Below, one piece after another: positions 59,604-60,933 of a stretch of 60,933 nucleotides of DNA. The position numbers and the translations under genes were made by a program. Position 1 is the first letter of the stretch. Every line of letters starts with the position of its first letter. The DNA comes from Candidatus Nealsoniibacteriota bacterium. Its GTDB lineage: Bacteria > Patescibacteriota > Minisyncoccia > Minisyncoccales > PWPS01. Below the pieces are notes generated by a model. The model had not been told where the DNA came from. It saw only the letters and a list, made by a program, of their open reading frames with translations, and did no database searches. The stretch lies in NCBI GenBank assembly GCA_003554445.1, contig PWGJ01000059.1, forward strand, positions 1 to 60,933. The letters run 5' to 3'.

Positions 59604-60221
59604 ATGTTAAGAATAAGATTATCCAGAGTAGGACGAAAAAAACAACCCTTTTTTAAGATTGTGGTAATCCCTAAAAGCGCTGCTGCCAAAAGCAGAACTT
59701 TTAAGGATGAAGTGGGAACTCATGATCCCGTTAATAAAGAGACCGTAATTGATGCGGAAAAAACGAGAAGTTGGATTGCTAAAGGAGCACAGCCGACTGA
59801 TACCGTACACAATCTTCTGGTAAAACACGGTGTTATAACGGGGAGAAAGAAGAAGGTTCATGACAAAGATCCGGTAGAAGCTAAGAAAGAAGAAAAACCA
59901 AAAGAGGATGAAGAGAAAAAAGAAACTAAAGAAGAAGAAAAAGAAGAAGATGAAGATGGAGATAAAGAAGAAGAAAAAGAAGACACAGATGAGGAGAAGG
60001 GGAAGCAAGAAGATGAGGATAAGGAAGAAGAAAAACAAGAAAAGAAAGAAGAAGATAATGATTTAAATTCTTTGGATCTGACCACCAGAATAATAAATTC
60101 TTTAGAAGATGCCGGAATAGATACGGTTGAAAAATTGAAAGAAAAATCTGAAGATGAACTTAAAGAGGTGAAAGGTTTAGGACCCAAATCAATTGAAAAA
60201 ATTATGGAAGTTATCAAATAA
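59604..60221 (+). CDS. rpsP: 30S ribosomal protein S16 fused to an alpha-CTD-like domain
   Basis: 205 residues, more than twice the usual length. Residues 1-85 are normal bS16 (MLRIRLSRVGRKKQPFFKIVVIPKSAAAKS, ...DTVHNLLVKHGVITGRKKK). Residues ~86-152 are a highly charged Glu/Lys/Asp linker. Residues 154-205 match the RNA polymerase alpha C-terminal domain (LDLTTRIINSLEDAGIDTVEKL...VKGLGPKSIEKIMEVI) with the equivalents of R265, N268, G296, K298 and S299 at 162, 165, 193, 195 and 196. It could bind DNA or RNA. SD-like GGAG precedes the ATG. Confidence 0.92.
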   Translation: MLRIRLSRVGRKKQPFFKIVVIPKSAAAKSRTFKDEVGTHDPVNKETVIDAEKTRSWIAKGAQPTDTVHNLLVKHGVITGRKKKVHDKDPVEAKKEEKPKEDEEKKETKEEEKEEDEDGDKEEEKEDTDEEKGKQEDEDKEEEKQEKKEEDNDLNSLDLTTRIINSLEDAGIDTVEKLKEKSEDELKEVKGLGPKSIEKIMEVIK

Positions 60222-60240
60222 CTTCCGACTGAATTTGAAA

Positions 60241-60264
60241 ACCCGTCTACTTGACGGGTTTTTA
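60241..60264 (+). terminator. Terminator after rpsP
   Basis: ACCCGTC (60241-60247) and GACGGGT (60253-60259), loop TACTT, then TTTTA. Confidence 0.85.
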
Positions 60265-60269
60265 GTTTG

Positions 60270-60297
60270 TTGACTTTTTTAATTAGCGTGATATATT
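60270..60297 (+). promoter_or_regulatory. Promoter of the 60.3-kb gene
   Basis: TTGACT (60270-60275), 16-base spacer, TATATT (60292-60297); start of transcription near 60304. AGGAGGT lies 8 bases before the ATG at 60327. Confidence 0.7.
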
Positions 60298-60326
60298 ATC
60301 AGTACTAAAAAGAGGAGGTAGATAAT

Positions 60327-60611
60327 ATGCTTGAAGATAGCTTGTCTGAGGAAGAAAAAGATTTACTTGAAAGTGTTAGATGTTTTGTTGAAAATGAAAG
60401 AAGGAGAGTTGGAGTCAATGAAAGTCAATTGGGAACCGGTCACAGAAAAGAAATCTCTTGCTTTGCTCACGGAGAGTTTAAGAACTTACTATACAGACAG
60501 CTAATTTATACTAAATACGGGTACGGTGACTGGATTGGATTAAACGGTGATGTTTTAAGAGAGCTCTCTGAGTATATTAAAAATATAAAAAATTATCGCA
60601 ATAAGCAGTAG
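60327..60611 (+). CDS. Small unknown protein
   Basis: 94 residues, not recognised. Helical first third (SEEEKDLLESVRCFVENERRRVG), then SQLGTGHRKEISCFAHGEFKNLLYRQLIYTKYGYGDWIGLNGDVLRELSEYIKNIKNYR. Two Cys and two His (GHRKEISCFAHGEF) might bind a metal, which is only a guess. The gene stands alone with promoter, SD and terminator like those in the 46-48 kb island. Confidence 0.7.
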   Translation: MLEDSLSEEEKDLLESVRCFVENERRRVGVNESQLGTGHRKEISCFAHGEFKNLLYRQLIYTKYGYGDWIGLNGDVLRELSEYIKNIKNYRNKQ

Positions 60612-60630
60612 ATTCAATCTACTGCTTTTT
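60603..60630 (+). terminator. Terminator overlapping the stop codon
   Basis: AAGCAGTAGA (60603-60612) and TCTACTGCTT (60618-60627), loop TTCAA, then TTT. The TAG stop (60609-60611) lies in the left arm. Confidence 0.9.
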
Positions 60631-60664
60631 CATTTGCAAAAGTAAAAAAATCCGCTCATTAACC

Positions 60665-60692
60665 TTGACATAAAAAGCAAAGGATATAGAAT
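60665..60692 (+). promoter_or_regulatory. Promoter of khpA
   Basis: TTGACA (60665-60670), 16-base spacer, TAGAAT (60687-60692). Start of transcription near 60699, at the first base of a structured leader. Confidence 0.7.
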
Positions 60693-60699
60693 TATAACA

Positions 60700-60776
60700 G
60701 TAGCTTCTTAACGACCCCTTGGGTCGGCGCAAAAGGTCGAGCTACGATTGAATGAATTTAATAATGATCCATTATT
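60700..60776 (+). promoter_or_regulatory. Structured leader of khpA
   Basis: GTAGCT (60700-60705) pairs with AGCTAC (60740-60745). CGACCC (60712-60717) can pair with GGGTCG (60721-60726), or CGACC can pair with GGTCG (60735-60739) to extend the outer stem; the two exclude each other. Another hairpin, AATAATG/CATTATT (60760-60776), ends directly before the ATG. Confidence 0.5.
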
Positions 60777-60933
60777 ATGGCTAAGGATTTTGAACCAGCA
60801 AGCGATAAAGAATTTCTTGAATTTATCGTGAAGAACATCGTAGATCATCCTGAAGATGTGGAAATAGAAAGAAAAGTTGACGAAATGGGTGTCCTTCTTT
60901 CTCTCCACGTTCACGCTGATGACATGGGTCAAG
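60777..60933 (+). CDS. khpA: KH-domain RNA-binding protein KhpA, N-terminal part
   Basis: 52 residues before the window ends; the frame is open. FLEFIVKNIVDHPEDVEIERKVDEMGVLLSLHVHADDMGQ fits the first part of the KH domain of KhpA (YlqC), normally ~75 residues, with the GKVIG loop just beyond the edge. It binds RNA with KhpB in Gram-positive bacteria. Its usual neighbour rpsP is present two genes upstream. Confidence 0.88.
   Translation, partial: MAKDFEPASDKEFLEFIVKNIVDHPEDVEIERKVDEMGVLLSLHVHADDMGQ

Noticed and set aside
59619..60217. Long Phe/Ser-rich ORFs on the minus strand under rpsP
   Set aside because: They are the complement of the Lys/Glu linker of S16 and have no start signal or family match.

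Overview
The window reads as a contiguous piece of chromosome from a small, AT-rich, fast-evolving bacterium, most probably a member of the Candidate Phyla Radiation (Patescibacteria, Parcubacteria-like). The reasons are the long str/S10/spc/alpha ribosomal cluster with no rpmD (L30) between rpsE and rplO, no rplA directly after rplK, four aminoacyl-tRNA synthetases missing accessory domains, a 174-residue membrane protein of a type I recall from CPR genomes, and few metabolic genes. UAA, UAG and UGA all end genes, so the UGA=Gly code of Gracilibacteria/Absconditabacteria does not apply genome-wide. Almost all DNA is coding; no gene-free stretch exceeds 300 bases. No CRISPR array, insertion sequence, phage or rRNA gene was seen.

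Layout. 1-12203 (+): 3' end of fusA, tuf, rpsJ, then rplC to secY, with a terminator and a switch-like structure between rpsJ and rplC. 12355-13648: adk and map. 13710-17873: glgP (-) diverging from galT-tpiA and a YkuK-like gene; tpiA has an in-frame UGA. 17888-24894: alaS, a secreted baseplate-J-like protein, then infA-rpmJ-rpsM-rpsK-rpsD-rpoA-rplQ-rplM-rpsI. 25033-34535: murA, mreB, holB, frr, rseP, proS, a second mreB, gatC, gatA (split by an in-frame UAG) and a CPR-type membrane protein. 34610-34863: three tRNA genes. 34976-39907: pheS, pheT, gyrB. 39992-41167: secE-nusG-rplK. 41171-46279: a dTMP-synthesis and salvage cluster (dCMP deaminase, a kinase, tmk, thyA, folA, deoC) ending in gatB. 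46280-48600: an accessory island of four small transcription units with near-consensus promoters and strong Shine-Dalgarno (SD) sequences, encoding an unknown protein, a secreted beta-rich protein, a lipoprotein cut off inside a repeat, and a mini MraZ-like protein. 48590-57417 (-): miaA, miaB, a large membrane protein, thrS and dnaE. 57484-60933 (+): rnhB, rpmF, nusB, rnc, rpsP, an unknown gene and the start of khpA.

Working together: most genes serve translation, secretion, RNA processing, wall and shape, replication and dTMP supply. GatCAB suggests Gln-tRNA and/or Asn-tRNA made by transamidation. GlgP, GalT and TpiA point to use of stored or scavenged sugar.

The most notable signals are regulatory or architectural. 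(1) thrS is preceded by a complete transcription attenuator: a 16-residue leader peptide with seven consecutive Thr codons, competing hairpins and a terminator. (2) Ribosomal protein S16 ends in an RNA-polymerase alpha-CTD-like domain that keeps the DNA-contact residues. (3) tpiA and gatA each carry one in-frame stop codon at a conserved position. (4) SD sequences are strong on accessory genes and mostly absent on housekeeping genes, several of which look leaderless.
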